This document shows, piece by piece, positions 6,961-7,113 of a DNA stretch of 7,113 nucleotides. A model generated the notes under the pieces. That model was not told the origin of the DNA and did no database searches. It saw nothing but the letters and a program-made list of their open reading frames with translations. The DNA is from Nitrospira sp. (GTDB lineage: Bacteria > Nitrospirota > Nitrospiria > Nitrospirales > Nitrospiraceae): contig JACOEF010000397.1 in assembly GCA_024998705.1 (NCBI GenBank), forward strand, positions 1 to 7,113, read 5' to 3'. Numbering within the stretch: the stretch's first letter is position 1; each line of letters opens with the position of its first letter. The position numbers and the translations under genes are program-made.

Positions 6961-6989
6961 ATGGTACTGGCTGCCTCCACTGATTGCAA
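6961..6989 (-). promoter_or_regulatory. Putative promoter of the tryptophan-rich gene
   Basis: On the minus strand TTGCAA (6984-6989) and TACCAT (6961-6966) are spaced by 17 nt, each matching the sigma-70 consensus at four of six positions. Transcription would start near 6954, giving a leader of about 27 nt with GGAG at 6935-6938 and the ATG at 6927. The elements are weak; only their placement makes the call worth recording. Confidence 0.35.
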
Positions 6990-7033
6990 CTCAACTTCAC
7001 GAACCACGACGAACATCTGCACGCTCATCACGC

Positions 7034-7062
7034 TTGACAGGGCGAAGGGGAAATCGCATAAC
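7034..7062 (+). promoter_or_regulatory. Sigma-70 promoter for the right-edge gene
   Basis: A perfect -35 TTGACA at 7034-7039 and CATAAC at 7057-7062 (four of six) stand exactly 17 nt apart. Transcription would start near 7069, about 40 nt before the ATG at 7109. This is the best promoter match in the window. Confidence 0.6.
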
Positions 7063-7092
7063 CTGGTATGAAACGGTTCTATCCTTTCGGAC

Positions 7093-7098
7093 AAGGAG
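7093..7098 (+). promoter_or_regulatory. Ribosome binding site of the right-edge gene
   Basis: AAGGAG stands 10 nt before the ATG at 7109, slightly far; GAGG at 7101-7104 is a closer alternative. TCCTT at 7082-7086 can pair with AAGGA at 7093-7097 across a 6-nt loop, so the site may be partly masked in the mRNA. Confidence 0.5.
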
Positions 7099-7108
7099 AC
7101 GAGGCACG

Positions 7109-7113
7109 ATGAG
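7109..7113 (+). CDS. Start of a gene truncated by the window edge
   Basis: Only an ATG and two further bases are present, so the product cannot be named. The call rests on what precedes it: a strong promoter match (TTGACA, 17 nt, CATAAC) and AAGGAG at a workable distance. The gene is divergent from the tryptophan-rich gene, with 181 bp of control region between the two start codons. Confidence 0.5.

Overview
The window looks like ordinary chromosome from a GC-rich bacterium. Protein style (compact ArgD/ArgF/ArgG/ArgH plus a small lipoprotein after argH) and gene order fit Nitrospira or a relative in Nitrospirota. That assignment is recalled resemblance, not a search result. No mobile element, CRISPR array, rRNA or tRNA was seen.

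Layout. Positions 53 to 5244 hold one tightly packed minus-strand operon, read right to left: argD, argF, argG, argH, then a short lipoprotein gene. Gaps shrink from 16 nt (argD-argF) and 15 nt (argF-argG) to a 1-nt overlap (argG-argH, TAATG) and a 4-nt overlap (argH-lipoprotein, ATGA), so translation is probably coupled. For argD, argF and argG the longest open frame begins too early. Shine-Dalgarno sites and family alignment put the real starts at 5244, 4019 and 3023. Positions 1 to 52 lie beyond the lipoprotein stop and show no gene.

Positions 5245 to 5413 are the divergent control region between argD and a plus-strand gene (5414 to 6058) for a zinc-ribbon, DUF2628-like membrane protein. 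The region holds a plausible -10 for argD and an 8-bp inverted repeat around a 20-nt loop. Convergent to this gene, only 14 bp away, is a minus-strand gene (6073 to 6927) for a tryptophan-rich protein that I do not recognise. Positions 6928 to 7108 are a second divergent control region. It carries a clear TTGACA promoter and a ribosome binding site for a plus-strand gene whose first codons, from 7109, end the window.

How the genes work together. ArgD makes N-acetylornithine. After deacetylation or acetyl transfer by an enzyme encoded elsewhere, ArgF, ArgG and ArgH turn ornithine into citrulline, argininosuccinate and arginine. The lipoprotein is probably carried along in the operon, as similar small lipoprotein genes often lie between argH and lysA. 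The two genes right of the operon have no evident link to arginine. I saw no convincing new multi-gene system. The most open questions are the unknown 284-residue protein, the inverted repeat upstream of argD and the possible hairpin over the ribosome binding site at the right edge.
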